The position numbers and the translations under genes were made by a program. A DNA stretch of 64,000 nt from Chrysaora quinquecirrha (lineage: Eukaryota > Cnidaria > Scyphozoa > Semaeostomeae > Pelagiidae): assembly GCA_014526335.1 (NCBI GenBank), contig JACTAT010000198.1, positions 1 to 64,000 of the forward strand, read 5' to 3'. The notes beneath the pieces were generated by a model, which was given only the letters and a program-made list of their open reading frames with translations, was not told where the DNA came from and did not search any database. How positions within the stretch are numbered: the stretch's first letter is position 1; the number at the start of each line of letters is the position of its first letter. Shown here one piece after another: positions 1 through 12,889 of this stretch.

Positions 1-3000
1 GTATATAAGAACATGGCCGGTGCCAGTTCCAACCCAAAGCGTGTCAGCATGAACGCAGAAACTGGTTATTCGCTCATTATGTGGATTTCTATGAGGGAAA
101 ACAACACGAATGAGGTTGGCGCAGCTGATGTTCCCCAGTGCTTTCATGGTTTCAATCAAGTAGCAAGCTACAACAGGGCTGTCTTGGAATGATATAAAGA
201 GCAGAAGGCCATCAGGTGAAATGATCATATTTGATACAGACTCAGTGAGTGATATTTCTGCAGTCATTTCCATTCCATCCGCATCTTCTGAATTCAGTAT
301 GTATTCATATACATTCTCATCACAGCTGACAAATAGATGTGATTCAAATGCTGTAATCACAGAAATAGAATGTCCATCCTCAATTAAAATTAGTCTGCCT
401 GTGAATTGACCAATGACGAAGTCACCTTTTTGAACTTTGAGCAAATAACCACCATCCATGCCAATGAATACATATTGTTGAGTGACAGACAATGATGTGA
501 TGTGAATGCCTTCATTAAACTCGTGACAACCAAGGAAACTGTAATCCATGGTAGAATAGAAGGCAACGTAATCATTGCCTGTAGTATTCAAAATCATGGC
601 CACGTGGTTTGCATCAATCAAATGAACAGACTGAGTATAGAAATTGACATTCATGTATTGTAGCACGGGATTTATGCTTGTCTTAATAGTTGCATTTGTC
701 ATGTCCATCACAATTATTGCAGCACTAGCGATGTCATAAGAACATTGCCATAACTCTTGTTTATCTTGCAGAAAGAACAATTCATGTGGTTTGTATACTC
801 GCTGAAAATGCTGTTTGCCATAGAGAAGGCAAAAGCATGGTGTGTTCAACTGATGAAGTACTTCATTTGATGTTGGACGCTTCATTGGCTCTTGCTCCCA
901 GGCCTTCAGCATCAGCTCAGTTAAAGTTAGGAATCCAAATCTTGTCGATTCCACATCATAAAAACGAGGACGTTTTCCTTCCTGTATAGGTCGATGTGGA
1001 TAATAAAAGTTAGAAGTGTTTGCAAAAGGGAACCGTTTTGTGATACATTCATACAGAACCATGGCAAAGGAAAAAACATCAACTTTAGCATTGTACTCCA
1101 GTTTTGTATTTTTGTCTCCAATTTCAGGCGCCATGAATGCAGGTGTACCAGAAACTTTATTCAAGCCACTTTGCGATGAAAACTCTGCTGCTCCAAAATC
1201 GGCTAATTTTACATTAACCTCAGCTGCTGAGTCGGTAGAAAACATTAACACATTGTAAGACTTGACATCCCGATGGACAATACCAAGTTTATGCAAATAA
1301 GACAAGGCACTTGCTATTTGCTGGAAATTCGGTAAATCACAATACGCTCAACTTGGTCAATCTCCTCTTTTATAAAACGTCTCAGATCTCCCTGACTTGC
1401 ATATTCTGTCACCAAACATAGCCTTGGACGAAGGGCAATGCCAATGAACTCAATGATGTTTGGATGGTCAATTTTACTCGTGACAATAATTTCACGTCGC
1501 ATACTGTAAAAGTCATCTTCAATTTCTGGCCCAATTTCTGTGTCTGGTCTCCATAACCTAACAGCAACTGGTGTTTCTCCATAATTTCCAATGACTGAAT
1601 GTTGATAATATCTTGAATCACATAGTGCCGCGTTATAATCAAGATTATATGGGTTTAAGTGAAGTTCAGGTGGAACATCCATAAACATTACATCAGGGCA
1701 TAATTCCTGAAAACTCTCCACGTATCCATTCTGACAGACAATGTAATCTTGCACCAATGATTGTAGAATATACTCTCTCACACCAAACACACAAGGCCTT
1801 TCAATTCTGTCATCAATGCAACTTGGACACACAGCATGGTAAAGGGTATCTGGCCTATCAAAAATATCATATGAAGCAAGTTCAGGGTACCATTCGTGTA
1901 TTAAGGTATGCACAACATCAACAGCATAACATAGCCCAAGAAAGCCAAGGGAGTTCCTTGATACTTTTGTCTCAAGTACAGTTCTGTTATCGGCAGATTC
2001 GACAATGCAAACCGACAAGAAAAGACTTGGATGAATGATGATCATACTCTCTTTGTTCAAATGCAATCTACCAGAACCAAGCAGGTATGAAATATCAGTT
2101 GGCTCATTAAACACTTCACCTGCATTGCTTCTTTGGCCTTGTATATCTGGCTGAGCATGTAAACCAACACCTTGTAATAGATCTTTCAAGAAGTGCAAAA
2201 ATCTGCTGATAAATCGGCCCCAGAAGCAAGGAGGAAATGACGAGAATTCATGTCGCCTTATCAACACCCTTTCTGGTTCTAATGACCTTGTTTCATCACT
2301 GACTGAATCTGATTGTAGCAATGAGGGTATCAGAAGCCTGTCCTTATCAACAAAGAACACGATCTGGAATCGTTTAAGAAGCTCAAAAAGTGGCGGAAAA
2401 AACTCCCGTGACATGCCCTTTTCCGTCTTCGTTAGCATCAATTCAATATCTTTACGGAAGACCAAGTCTGTTCTGTGGGAGTAGCAAGTCCTTCCAGCAA
2501 AAGCGATAATCTTTACCATCAGATCATACAACCATGAGGGATCCAGAAAGTATAGACTTTTCAAGTACCCATTTGAATCACGGTAATGTTCAATGGAACC
2601 TAATAAAATGGAAGCAAACTTTAAGGAAAGCATGCAGCACAGTAAAAGCATAACAATAGCAATGCTGCTATAGTAGAAGCAGCGGTTTATTCCCTCAACA
2701 ATAAACCCATTAAACAGACAGTATCTGCGTTATTCTATCAAATTCAAACGAATGGCTTGAATATCAACGCTGATAGATAAAATGCTTTAACTCTATACTT
2801 TGCTAGATGATGCCTAAACTAGCCAGATACATCGTACTGATGAAACACTTATCTCTATCAAATTAGGAAAAATAATCAGCAAAACCTCACATTACAGGAA
2901 TGGTTCTTTGTTACTACCACAAGTTTTAAAATGTTTTCCCTTGCTTTTACTTATACAGAACATCTGGCCCATAGACCGATTGCCGGATCATTGTCAATGT

Positions 3001-6000
3001 GGAGCAATGTGGAGCATTCATATTGAGCAAAATGTTGGCCGCTTTTTGTCACGCTGTTGGGTGAGCCAACATAATGTTGGGTGATGTTGGCTGAAGTTTG
3101 ATCGGGATCAAACATTCACCCAAAATTTTACAATGCTGGCTTTGTTTGGCCACCATTCCCAACAAATGTTGGCTCCACGCATGCGTATCACATAAGGCGC
3201 TTGCTTGCAGCGCGGAAAAACGTAGCAAACCAGCATTCTCATTCTTTTATAGAAACAACCTACTTACAAATTTACAATTTACAAAAAATACATGGACACG
3301 AACCCGAATACGAAATTTCCGACAGTAGTCCCAGACACTTCAATCAAAACTAGTATTTGTTACAAATGTTAGCTGAAATGTTGGCTACGTTTAGCCACAC
3401 CTGCTACTATGCAAAGAGAGATTTGCAAAAAAAGTTGGGTTTAATGTTGGCAACATCGGCCAAGGCTTATCATGTAAGATATGCGGTTTCGTCAAATTGG
3501 GACACTGAAAGATACGGAACCTCACTTCTGCTTTTTTACAAGAGGTTTGTTCCAACGTGAAAATTGAACTTTTGCTACAACAATTAACAGGAGAGCCATG
3601 GAAAGAGAAAACGGCAAATAAGAATGATGCTAGATAAGATGTATGCCTTGATGGTTTATGGACTGCCTGCAGGCATTTTTTTATAATAGGGTACGCAACC
3701 CAATGGCCAAGTGATAAGTATTTGCATCACTTGTCCTCTCTGCTATGCGCAATGTATCTGTGCCTTTAATTACTTTTGTATATTAATATTCCTTCATTTA
3801 TTTGGTTTTTACATTCGTCGCAGTTGTTTCTGTGTAGTTCTCGTGTTAGTGTAACTCTCTTTCCGGGAAATGTGTGTTCTTTTTCTTGCAGATTTTAAAA
3901 TTGCAGTCTTTCTAAGCTCAGGCCTTAAGGCCTAAGCGTGTTCTTTTTTCCCTTTGCGCTATCAAAGAACCCCAAACATTACATATGGAAGGTATGGGAC
4001 GTGAGTGCAGGAGGTTCTATGCTCGCTTTGGAGAAATGATCGTTGAAAACAGGAAATGGCATTATTCCCTTATCGCTGATCGACGAGGAACCCTTTCAGC
4101 CAATAACTATCATTCTGCAAAATAATACCATAGGATATTGACAAACTTACCGATGGTATTGAGAAATTTTGTGGCATTATCATCGGGATAAAAGATATCC
4201 CCAGTTTTTTGAGCAGTTTCTCTGATAATTTCATCGTATTCTTGCTTTTTCAATACAGGGACCTTGTTATTTGCAAGTAATTCAACTCGGCGCCTTTTCA
4301 TTGCATCAGCTAATGATGAGTAGCTTGAAGGAAATTTAGCTCCCATTATATGCTGTTCTGACTGTTTCATCGTATCTCTGTCGATACTAACACGAGTCAT
4401 GTTACGCGCAAAATCAGGAACAGTCATCTTCTCTGCAAATGAGTATATAACTTGCCGTAGTTCTTCAATGGCTGAAAGATTAGAGTTCTATTTTACTCCT
4501 CGTGGATATCATGATTACCAATGCCAACGTCATCGTCATAATTATAATCTTTCCCAAAGTGAAAATGATTTCCTTAAAAAACAAATTCTATACTCGCTTT
4601 GAGCACCGTAAAGGGAGTGCTGCTCCGAGCACAGGAAACCCATTCTAAAGTGTAGTGAACTGAAATCTTTCTTCTTTGAGCGTGAGCAAAATTAATATTT
4701 TTCGAGAGAGCACAGGGAAACTAGGGAGAGAAAAGTGCTAATGGTCATTAGACTCACTACAAAAGTCGTAGATTCGCTCCCAGCCCCCCACGCAATACAG
4801 CCTGCTCATACTACGACTTATAATATTTCAGTGTGGAAAAACGGACTGAAATTACCTACGGTCCACTTCAAAGGAAGCCGACACTTTCAACAATAGCCTT
4901 CCAACGGTTGTCCAATCAGAAATGTCGGCTTCCTTTGAAGTGGACCGGTCGAAAGTGCCACGCATATGGAGAAAGAAATTCTGTGAAATGGGCTGAAAGT
5001 TTTCTTCAGTTTTGTGCTGATAAAAGGTTGCTTTTTCTAAATAAACCTACCATGTATGTAGAATGAGGCATGTGCTTTGATTTGTGATACTTTTCTAAAA
5101 GGTTCTGACACTCAGAGCTGGAAACAGAGCGAGAACAAAACTGTTGGTCACACAGCGGGCCTAAAATCTTGCGCTCCTTGTCTTTTCTTATATATTGATA
5201 TGGCCATTAGCACTTTTCTCTCCCTAGTCTCCCTGTGCTCTCTCAAAAAATATTAATTTTGTTCACGCTCAAAGAAGAAAAGATTTCAGTTCACTACACT
5301 TTAGAATGGGCTTCCTGACAAGTAAAAATCCAGGTCACAAAGTCAGAAACTGAAAGAAAAATTTTCCGTCAAACCAAACGTGCAGAAAAAGTTTAGAATT
5401 AATATATTTCCTATGCAGTCAAATACTCACATGCTTTGCACAATTTGTTTTCTGAATCGCACGTCACCATCAAGATACCATTGTCAGGAACTTCATAACG
5501 TTTTCTCCATTTCAACCATGTTAATCTTCGATCGTACACTTTGTCATTCATTCTTGCCTCAAACCCATTTTGCATCTCATCTTCACTGACCATATCTAAA
5601 TGTGTTCCCACAATTATCACAGTTGAATTTGGCACTCTTGTGTTGAGAATGTCCAACCATGGTTCCATAGCATCTATTCCCTCTTCACCATCAGCGACAT
5701 TCCAAACCAACAGGTATAATGAATTCGGTGACAAAAAGCACTGATGTAAAGTATGATAATCTGTTTCTCCATTGAAGTCCATGCAATTAAAAACGAATGG
5801 AGGTTTCTTTCCAATTGTAATGCTTCTCACACTGACGCCTAAGAAAAAATTCCTACCTTTTAACTTTTTGCAATGCTTAGAAGAAGTATTAGTACAGGAC
5901 GTTTTGCGGTAGCTGTAGTTTTGCAGTTTTGTAGCTTAATTGGAATACATGTTTTTATAAGCATAAAGTTTATAAGCATACGTAAGCTCATAAAATCAGC

Positions 6001-9000
6001 TGAAAACAATGGACCTATTGTTATAAAACAATTGAAATTAAGCATAATGTCCAGCCTCATTTGAAAATTTCATATGCTTATAAAAAAATAAACATGTAAT
6101 AGTGGTATTCGTAGAGGTAGCAAAAGAGCAATATAGTTGCAGTCGTAGTACTGGTGGTAGTGTAGAGTGTTGGAAAACTGTTAGCTCCTATAATGGTATA
6201 GTTACAAAACACGATAGTCTGGTAGTCTAACGGGTAGTTGAAGTAGTGGTTTCATTGATAGTATCTGTGATAGCTAAAATGCTTATTGTAGTGGTTGTGC
6301 ACATTCTTTGGTACACACATCACAGAATTAACACAAATTCAACTGCGACATCTCAGATCAATCATTAATATCAAATGGAATGACAAGATAACGAACAAGA
6401 AATTCTACTAAGAGCGAGTATGCCAAGCATTGAAAATCTCTTACTGAAAATGCAATCAAGATGGACTTCGACTGGGCAAGTAGTTCGTATGGATAACTTT
6501 TGCCACGACCGATCTTTTATGGAGACATCAGGGAGGTAAACGAAAGCAAGGATGTCAGAAAACGTTGTAAAAAGGAACTTCAAAAACGGAAAAATTTGAG
6601 TCGTTTCTTGGGAGGACGCGGCTAGAGATAAGAGTTAGTGAAGGAGTACATTGAAAAATGAAATGAAAGAGCTGAAAACAAGGGTCATGATATAACAGTT
6701 CGAAGCCATCATGTCACACACGGTATGACTGCTCCAACGGAACTCTAACGGTACTCCAAAAAACAAGTGCGAGACGTGTTGATGCTTATTTCTCCACAGA
6801 ATCGGCTTAGAAACACCCATCAGGCACAAACGTCACCACCCATCATAGCCGAAACGACTGAAGGCAAACAAGAAAGAAGGTTGTAGTGATAGTCAAAGAG
6901 GAGCGAAAGCTGTTGTTCGTAATGCTGTTTAGGTCAAAATGGAAGTCGAATTGGTAGTAGTGACATTTTAGTGGCAGTCGTGTTGTGGCAGCAGCCACAG
7001 TCATAGTGATATTCAAAGCGGCAGCCACATTTAGCTGTACGTGTAATCACAGTTGTAGTAAAAGTTATAATCGCCGTGGTAGTGGGAACAGTATTAGTAG
7101 TTCTTGTAGCAGTCAAATCCTTACTTCTGGAAGATCGATCTTTCTGTGGTGGTTGTAATGGTAGTCATAGTGGAATCATACCGACAGTTCTTATGGTAGA
7201 ACAACTTTAAGATGTAGTGGTAGTCACAACGGTAGTCTGGTAGTTTCACTTGTAATGCTAATAGCAGTAGACAGTGGAAATTGCAGCCCCATTCGAGGTA
7301 CTAATCCTAGTCGTAGTCACAGTTGTAGTCAAAGTCATATTGAGTTTGCCCCATGTCCAACTCGCCCACTTTCAAAATCAACTTGCCCCATCTACAAAGT
7401 CAACACACCCCATCTCAAAAGTCAACTCACCCCACTGAAATATACATGTTTAAAGTTAGGGACTCGCCCCACACCCCCTTTTTATAATCACACTGATAGA
7501 TTCACTTAATTACTTAATCGTTTTCTTTCCTCAATCTCATGGTAAGCTGAGTTGACTAGCAGATGGGGCGAGTTGGACGAATACATGGGGCGACATGACT
7601 TGAAAGAGTTTCAACTTGACAAAGTTAAGGCGGGGCCAGTTGGTAGTGGGCCGAGTTAACCTGTTACTGATAGGGATAATCGTAGTGGTAGCTGTGGTAG
7701 TAGTAGTTGCAATCCTTACCTTGGGAGGCTGGTTCCCCATTAAATGAGTAATCCATGTCAAGTCTGTTCATTAAAGATGTTTTGCCTTTACTTCTTTCAC
7801 CTAAAATCATTAGTCTCATTGTGTAGTTAGGTGTAGGTTTGCGAAGTTTAGCTCTAAGATAATCCAAGGTACCTTCCACAGAACTAAGAAACTTCTGAGG
7901 TGGGTCTTTGACCTGTAAAAGTCAAAATATAACAATCATATTGCGATAGAATGGATTAAAAATCGCCAAAAACATTCATATAAAAAGTGAAAACATTTCC
8001 TAGCCTGCTTACGAATGCTAATCACATGTTGCAGAGTTACCTCGTATCTACCCTATTAAAACCATCTTTGTTGTGAATGGTAAACACAGATATAGATTTT
8101 TCTACAAGTAACATACCACAATAGATGGGATTCGAATCTGGACTACATGACCTGGTCAACGAAGTTTCCTCTGAGCTATAGAGCTCAATGAATTTATTGT
8201 GGTATTTAACCTGTGTTGTAAATCTGTTGTAAATCTATCCTAGTGTTTGCAAATCATGAAAAATATGTATGATACTGCAGAAGGCTCAATAATAGCTGAA
8301 AAAATGTCAAAAGGAGAGGAGAGTCTTGGGCTGTATGACTTGGAGAGATCCTCGTCGATTTCACTGAGCTTTTTAGCTCCGTGGAAACGTCGTTGGCTTT
8401 CTGATGCAGTTCAGGTTCGAATCCCATCTACTGTGATATGCAAAATGTGGAAAAATCTAACCCTGGAGTTCGCCATTCATGAAAAAGACATATAAATTTG
8501 TATGTTACAGAGGAGGCTCAACATAGCCGAAACACAAAAAAGCCAAACGGGATAACAACCTTGGGCTGTATGACTTGGAGAGTTAATCGGCGGTTTCATT
8601 GAGCTTTCTAGTGGTATGCCACTTGTGGAAAAATCTATTTAAACTACACTTTATGCCCCCATAGCTTTATATGTTGAATGCCACAGAAGGTGCCTATCAT
8701 ATATGATGTAATGGCAGAATATAGATTGAACTTCTTTGATGATAAAACATGACACATTAAGTATTAACATAAAGCCCTGGCCAAACGATGCAACATGTCG
8801 TGCAACATTTGTTATATGGAGTTGCAGAGGTAAATTTGGGTTGGTGACCAAACGATGCAACATTTCGCGTGCAACATTTGTTTTTTTATTGAAAAAAGTA
8901 CTGGGATAAAGTCAAAGATCTTGTTTTTATGGTAATCATGCGCGCGTTTTTAGCGTCTTTAAGAGCAAGCTGAGACTGACTGGGCTCGTCAACATTGTCA

Positions 9001-11353
9001 TCACTAAACAAACCTTTTATTGTCTCATTCTGATTCGTTGGACTCTTCAATATTATCGTGATGATTCAACTTGCTTTGCCTTTGGTAGAATTTGGATAAG
9101 AGCACATTATTGTGCGGTTGTGCTGTTTTTTGCTGGTTTGGCGCGAAAGTTTTCTTGCTATAAGCATGCGTGCGTTTAACAAATGTTACAACACCCGGCC
9201 AAACGATGCAACATCGTGTTGTGCAGTACAAAAATTTTGACCGTTTTCAAACGTCATGCAATATGTGCAACAAATTGTGCACGCTGCAAGATGGGTGGCC
9301 AAACGACGCAACACTTGGTCCGCAACAAATGTTGCATCAAGATGTTTCATCGTTTGGCCGGGGCTTAAGGCATAAGCATACATATATAGGTATAGGTATA
9401 TGTATACAATAGGTATAGAGGCAAACATTTACCTTGTCTAAGTTCTTCATTCCAAGATAGTTCAAAAGTTTGAGTTTTGCAAGCTCTGGAGGAAGAATTT
9501 TGATATTTCTGTTACTCCCAATATCTAAGACTCTCAGCGTTTTAATGCAACAAATGCATTGTTGAACTTCAGACAGGTTATTATCGGAAAGGTTCAGTTT
9601 CTTAAATGCAGATTGGCTGATAGATTCGGGAACTCTTTTAAGCTTGTTTCCACTTAAATCCAGTATCTTTATTGACCTACTCCATCTCATGACATGTTGC
9701 AAATTTCCGATTTTGTTGTTTGACAAACTTAGATGCACTAGAAGAGGCATCCTGAAAATTTCATTTGGAATACGAGTGATTGAATTATATGCAAGAGTAA
9801 GATCGGTAAGGTTCCTTGTAGTTGCAAGGTTACAGGGAATATGATTCAATTTATTTCTAGATATCAAAAGCTTTTCACAGTTGCTTAATTCTGCAATCCA
9901 TTCAGGGAGTATATCTGTGAGGGCTAATCCACACCAGTTTGATGTATGACATTGCTGATCAAAGTAAAATTCAAGAAGAATGATTCCAACAACTTTTTGG
10001 GATCCATGTTGTAAGGCAATAGCCAATAACTGACTATGCAAATATTCTTTTTCAACTGAAGCAGCTGCTTTTCTGGAAAAAAATACAAAAGAGTACAGTT
10101 TAGCAAAATACATAAAACAAGTTGAAAGAAAGGTTTTAATATCCCATTTTTATTTCAAGATGAATACTACCCGGGGGCTGCACTTTGTATAATTTGGGTA
10201 CTTGGGACGTGCCGCCCGGAAAGGTATCGATTTTCGAGATTTTGGCATGAGGAAAACGGCTTCCATTTTCACAATTTTGGTATAAGATCGGGTATACATT
10301 TTCAATAAAATTGGTGTAAAGCTGGGTATGTTTTTGAGACTTGAGCGACATGTCCCTTAAAAAATTTGATCAAGTCTCCCGGGGGAACACTAACTATGCC
10401 AATGCGTTTATAGAGATCCTTTGGTCGTCGGGAAAGAAAAATAAGCAGATAAACGAAAGAAACGGAGGAGAAGGATCTCTGATCTGATCCTCTGATCCGA
10501 TACAGTGGGGTGACCAACTAAATCAATTGAAGAGTCTACGTGAGGAAACGAACACGAACTCTTTGTCGGAAATCATGCTTAAGAATGTCATTGTCAGTTG
10601 GAACCGTGTTTAATTCTATCACATAATATCTGGGAATTTTGACCTATGTACCTGGCAATACACCGGCACGAAAATTCCCAGACAACCAAACTTGTTTGTG
10701 TGCAAGCAGGGTGTGCAAGGTATGCAATCCATTCGGATGGATGGCAAAACTTTCTGAGAGCTGAAAACTAACCTAGGGCTGGCAGCAGAGAAACACTTAA
10801 TTAAAACACTTTTTTACTTGATCTTCAAGTAGCAAGGAAGCATTGCTAAGACATGGCATATCTAGGTAAACAACATACTTAGGGGACCATACTATAGCCG
10901 ATTAGATGAACAAGAGTATTGAAAAAGGTTAATATTCCTGTGTTTTGGAGTAGAGGAGTCCAACGGATGTTAGAGGCCACTAAAGTTGGTTTCCAATAAA
11001 TACTGGTTAATCCTAGTAGCAGCTTTTTGAACATAGAAGTCCTAAGACTGGAAATTTTGATGTTGACACAAAAATTAGTCTTTATGTAAATCTATACACA
11101 CAAAAACCTGGCAAAAGGTCATGGTCAATAAAATTTTGGTACCTTAAACTGTAGAGCCTTTCTTGAGTCAGTGTCTTATCCCATTGTTGTGGCAGATATT
11201 CCCTTCTTAGAACACAAGCATTCCCATCCACTCCATCAAGTCCGGTATCAAAATGATTTGAATCATCATTTTTCAGTCCATTACAAATATGCCAAATCAT
11301 ATCATTGTCTCCAACTTTTGCTGCATGACATAATAACAGCACAACTGCTGTCT
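1..11353 (-). CDS. LRRK-like ROCO protein kinase, 3' end outside window
   Basis: Large multidomain GTPase-kinase of the LRRK type. Exons I can join in frame: 11143-11353, 9433-10072, 7720-7912, 5431-5838, 4151-4471 and 2599 to the left edge, all with GT/AG borders and matching phases. Domains in order: ankyrin-like helices (first exon and start of the second), about six leucine-rich repeats, Roc GTPase (P-loop GERSKGKTS, G3 DFNGE, G4 THLD), COR, kinase (HRDVK, ADFG, MAPE), then a beta-propeller open to position 1 and containing GTGTGHVLIY. Two oddities: the VAIK lysine position reads VAVR and no Gly-rich loop precedes it, and the frame shifts by one base near 1324, between YRI and QQIASAL. 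More 5' exons may exist beyond 11353 but I could not place them. LRRK family membership is firm; LRRK1 versus LRRK2 is not decided. Confidence 0.9.
2600..4150. repeat. LRRK-like intron with a dispersed repeat
   Basis: No exon seen. Positions about 3045-3130 carry words such as GTTGGGTGATGTTGG followed by GAAGTTTGATC, which recur near 36640-36900, so a dispersed repeat family is present. The part around 3360-3470 has further GTTGGC-type words. The rest shows nothing recognisable. Confidence 0.5.
4634..5318. mobile_element. Foldback MITE with about 115-bp inverted arms
   Basis: Left arm starts AGGAAACCCATTCTAAAG near 4636 and the right arm ends with its complement near 5318; both include the words AAGTGTAGTGAACTGAAATC and GAGAGAGCACAGGGA. 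An inner palindrome (AAGGAAGCCGACA near 4872 and TGTCGGCTTCCTT near 4923) forms a second stem. It lies in the intron between two COR/Roc exons of the LRRK-like gene. No coding capacity and no clear target duplication seen. Confidence 0.8.
6100..7350. repeat. GTAGT-rich low-complexity intron stretch
   Basis: Imperfect repetition of words such as GTAGTGGTAGT, AGTTGTAGT and AGTCATAGT in the intron upstream of the Roc P-loop exon. No exon recognised. It looks like a decayed simple repeat rather than a gene. Confidence 0.55.
7345..7660. repeat. Inverted GCCCCA/TGGGGC repeat
   Basis: The left side has repeated words like CTCGCCC, TTGCCCCAT and CACCCCA; the right side has their complements (GATGGGGCGAGTTGG, ATGGGGCGACATGAC). 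The words GACTTGAAAGAGT and CTTGAC here recur near 21178-21205, beside another small hairpin, so the two sites probably share a repeat family. Confidence 0.5.
8117..8205 (-). repeat. tRNA-derived SINE-like repeat, family A, copy 1
   Basis: On the minus strand it has a box A-like word TATAGCTCAGAGG and a box B-like word AGATTCGAATCC, with the spacing of a tRNA-type internal Pol III promoter. It matches the copies at 8247-8640 and 45290-45480. Confidence 0.6.
8247..8640 (+). repeat. tRNA-derived SINE-like repeat, family A, two copies in tandem
   Basis: Two head-to-tail units (about 8247-8470 and 8476-8640). Each begins near a CATGAAAAA word, continues with GGCTCAA and GGGCTGTATGACTTGGAGAG, and ends with GTGGAAAAATCTA. 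The first unit has box A TTAGCTCCGTGG and box B GGTTCGAATCC. The second has lost most of the tRNA-like part. Cloverleaf pairing is too degenerate to call a functional tRNA. Confidence 0.65.
8773..9365. mobile_element. Harbinger-type MITE with TAA duplication
   Basis: Terminal inverted repeats AGCCCTGGCCAAACGATG at the left and CATCGTTTGGCCGGGGCT at the right, flanked by TAA on both sides (8770-8772 and 9366-9368). A TWA target duplication suggests a PIF/Harbinger-like element. Several relatives of this TIR occur in the window (29840, 34230, 47500, 48270, 49850, 51240). It sits in the intron between the LRR and Roc exons and encodes nothing. Confidence 0.8.
10073..11142. other. LRRK-like intron, nothing recognised
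   Basis: Intron between the ankyrin-like exon and the LRR exon. I see no further exon, no clear terminal inverted repeat and no simple repeat. Confidence 0.4.
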
Positions 11354-11360
11354 TGTAATA

Positions 11361-12431
11361 CACTCCCCTTCCGAAAGTATCCGGACGATTGAACAAAATG
11401 GCCGCCAATGGCGGTCAAGGGGCCTAAGAGCAAAAATGTTTACAACAATGTACAGAAGCCCCACAGACTTTTCATGAATGAAATTGGGCATGAAAATGAT
11501 CGCCATTTCACGGGCTTTCATCCTAAATGAAAACTTAAAGTTTATTTTATTGTTTTTATGAAAAAATTCAGGAAAACTTCGAAGCAGTACCTGCTCAAAA
11601 AAGGCAAAAAAATTTTCAGAGTTGTTTTCTAAAATAGCGATAAATATTACGATGTTTCGGCACATGCATGATGAATTTGATATTTTTCAAAGCAGAAAGG
11701 GTTATATTTTATTGTTATGATAAAATTTTTTGTAAAGAAATAATTTCCGTGAAAATTTCAAGGGGTAAAGGCCTGACATTAGTCAAGGTGAGTGGAATTT
11801 TCATATGCTAAAAAGAGGTAGCTTTTTGTAAACTTAAATTTTTTCATTAACGAAGTGTCCATTGGCTTTCAAAATTAAGAAAACATCAAAAATCTAATTT
11901 AGTTTTCGAGATTTTGTGAAAATTTGTGCTTATCTTTGATGTCAAACACCATAACATGGCCAAACAAATTTCTGTATTAAAAACATGATTCTAAAATCGC
12001 TCAATGGGAGTCATACTCAAGGTTTTACCCCCATGAAATTTTCACGGAAAATCTTTCTTTACAAAAAATTTTATCATAACAATAAAATATAACCCTTTCT
12101 GCTTTGAAAAATATCAAATTCATCATGCATGTGCTGAAACATCGTGATATTTATCGCTATTTTAGAAAACAACTCTGAAAATTTTTTGCCTTTTTTGAGC
12201 AGGTACTGCTTCGAAGTTTTCCTGAATTTTTTCATAAAAACAATAAAATAAACTTTAAGTTTTCATTTAGGATGAAAGCCCGTGAAATGGCGATCATTTT
12301 CATGCCCAATTTCATTCATGAAAAGTCTATGGGGCTTCTGTACATTGTCGTAAAAATATTTGCTCTTAGGCCCTTGACCGCCGTTGGCGGCCATTTTGTT
12401 CAATCGTCCGGATACTTTTGGGAAGGGAGTG
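11361..12431. mobile_element. 1.07-kb foldback element with TA duplication (mariner-like)
   Basis: Ends CACTCCCCTTCCGAAAGTAT and ATACTTTTGGGAAGGGAGTG, flanked by TA on both sides (11359-11360 and 12432-12433). The inverted arms run for about 410 bp each (for example TCATGAATGAAATTGGGCAT in the left arm and its complement in the right) around a spacer of about 250 bp. TA duplication suggests Tc1/mariner-type mobilisation. No transposase. The left end lies only about seven bases from the 3' splice site of the first recognised LRRK-like exon. Confidence 0.9.
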
Positions 12432-12433
12432 TA

Positions 12434-12887
12434 GTGAGTTTAGAAACTACAGTACCTACAGAAAAGATGTTTCAGCAGGCAGGTATGATTTTGTTTCATG
12501 GGATGATAGTGACCACAGTTCATTGGGTGTGTGCGTAAATAGAATATTGGATCTCCAGTATTTAAAAGCTAGATATAAGAAAACCACTCACACCTCAAAT
12601 ATTCAGCTACAGATTACAACTGCACTGTGGGATGGCTTACAGGTGGGGGTTGACAGCTTCCCGTAGCTTCCTGTGAATGATACGACAGGCTAAAAACCAA
12701 CCAAGTATGATACAAATGGTACATGGTACATGGTACACTTGAAAAATCGAAGCCATAACATGCGCATGCCTGCAAACAGTACACTGGTACATTTTTTAGA
12801 ATACTAATTGTACGTTTGCAAAAAGGTGGATACATCGGTACATGAGTGAGGGTGCCTAAAAGCACTTGGTTTGTTATGCCACTCTTT
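12434..12887. other. Gap without a supported gene
   Basis: An open stretch on the plus strand at 12418-12666 has no splice or domain support. Short TACATGGTACATGGTACAC repetition occurs near 12718-12736. Nothing else seen. Confidence 0.35.
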
Positions 12888-12889
12888 TT

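Noticed and set aside
12272..12666. Plus-strand open frames next to the foldback element
   Set aside because: The first part is the arm of the foldback element, and the rest shows no splice sites or domain.
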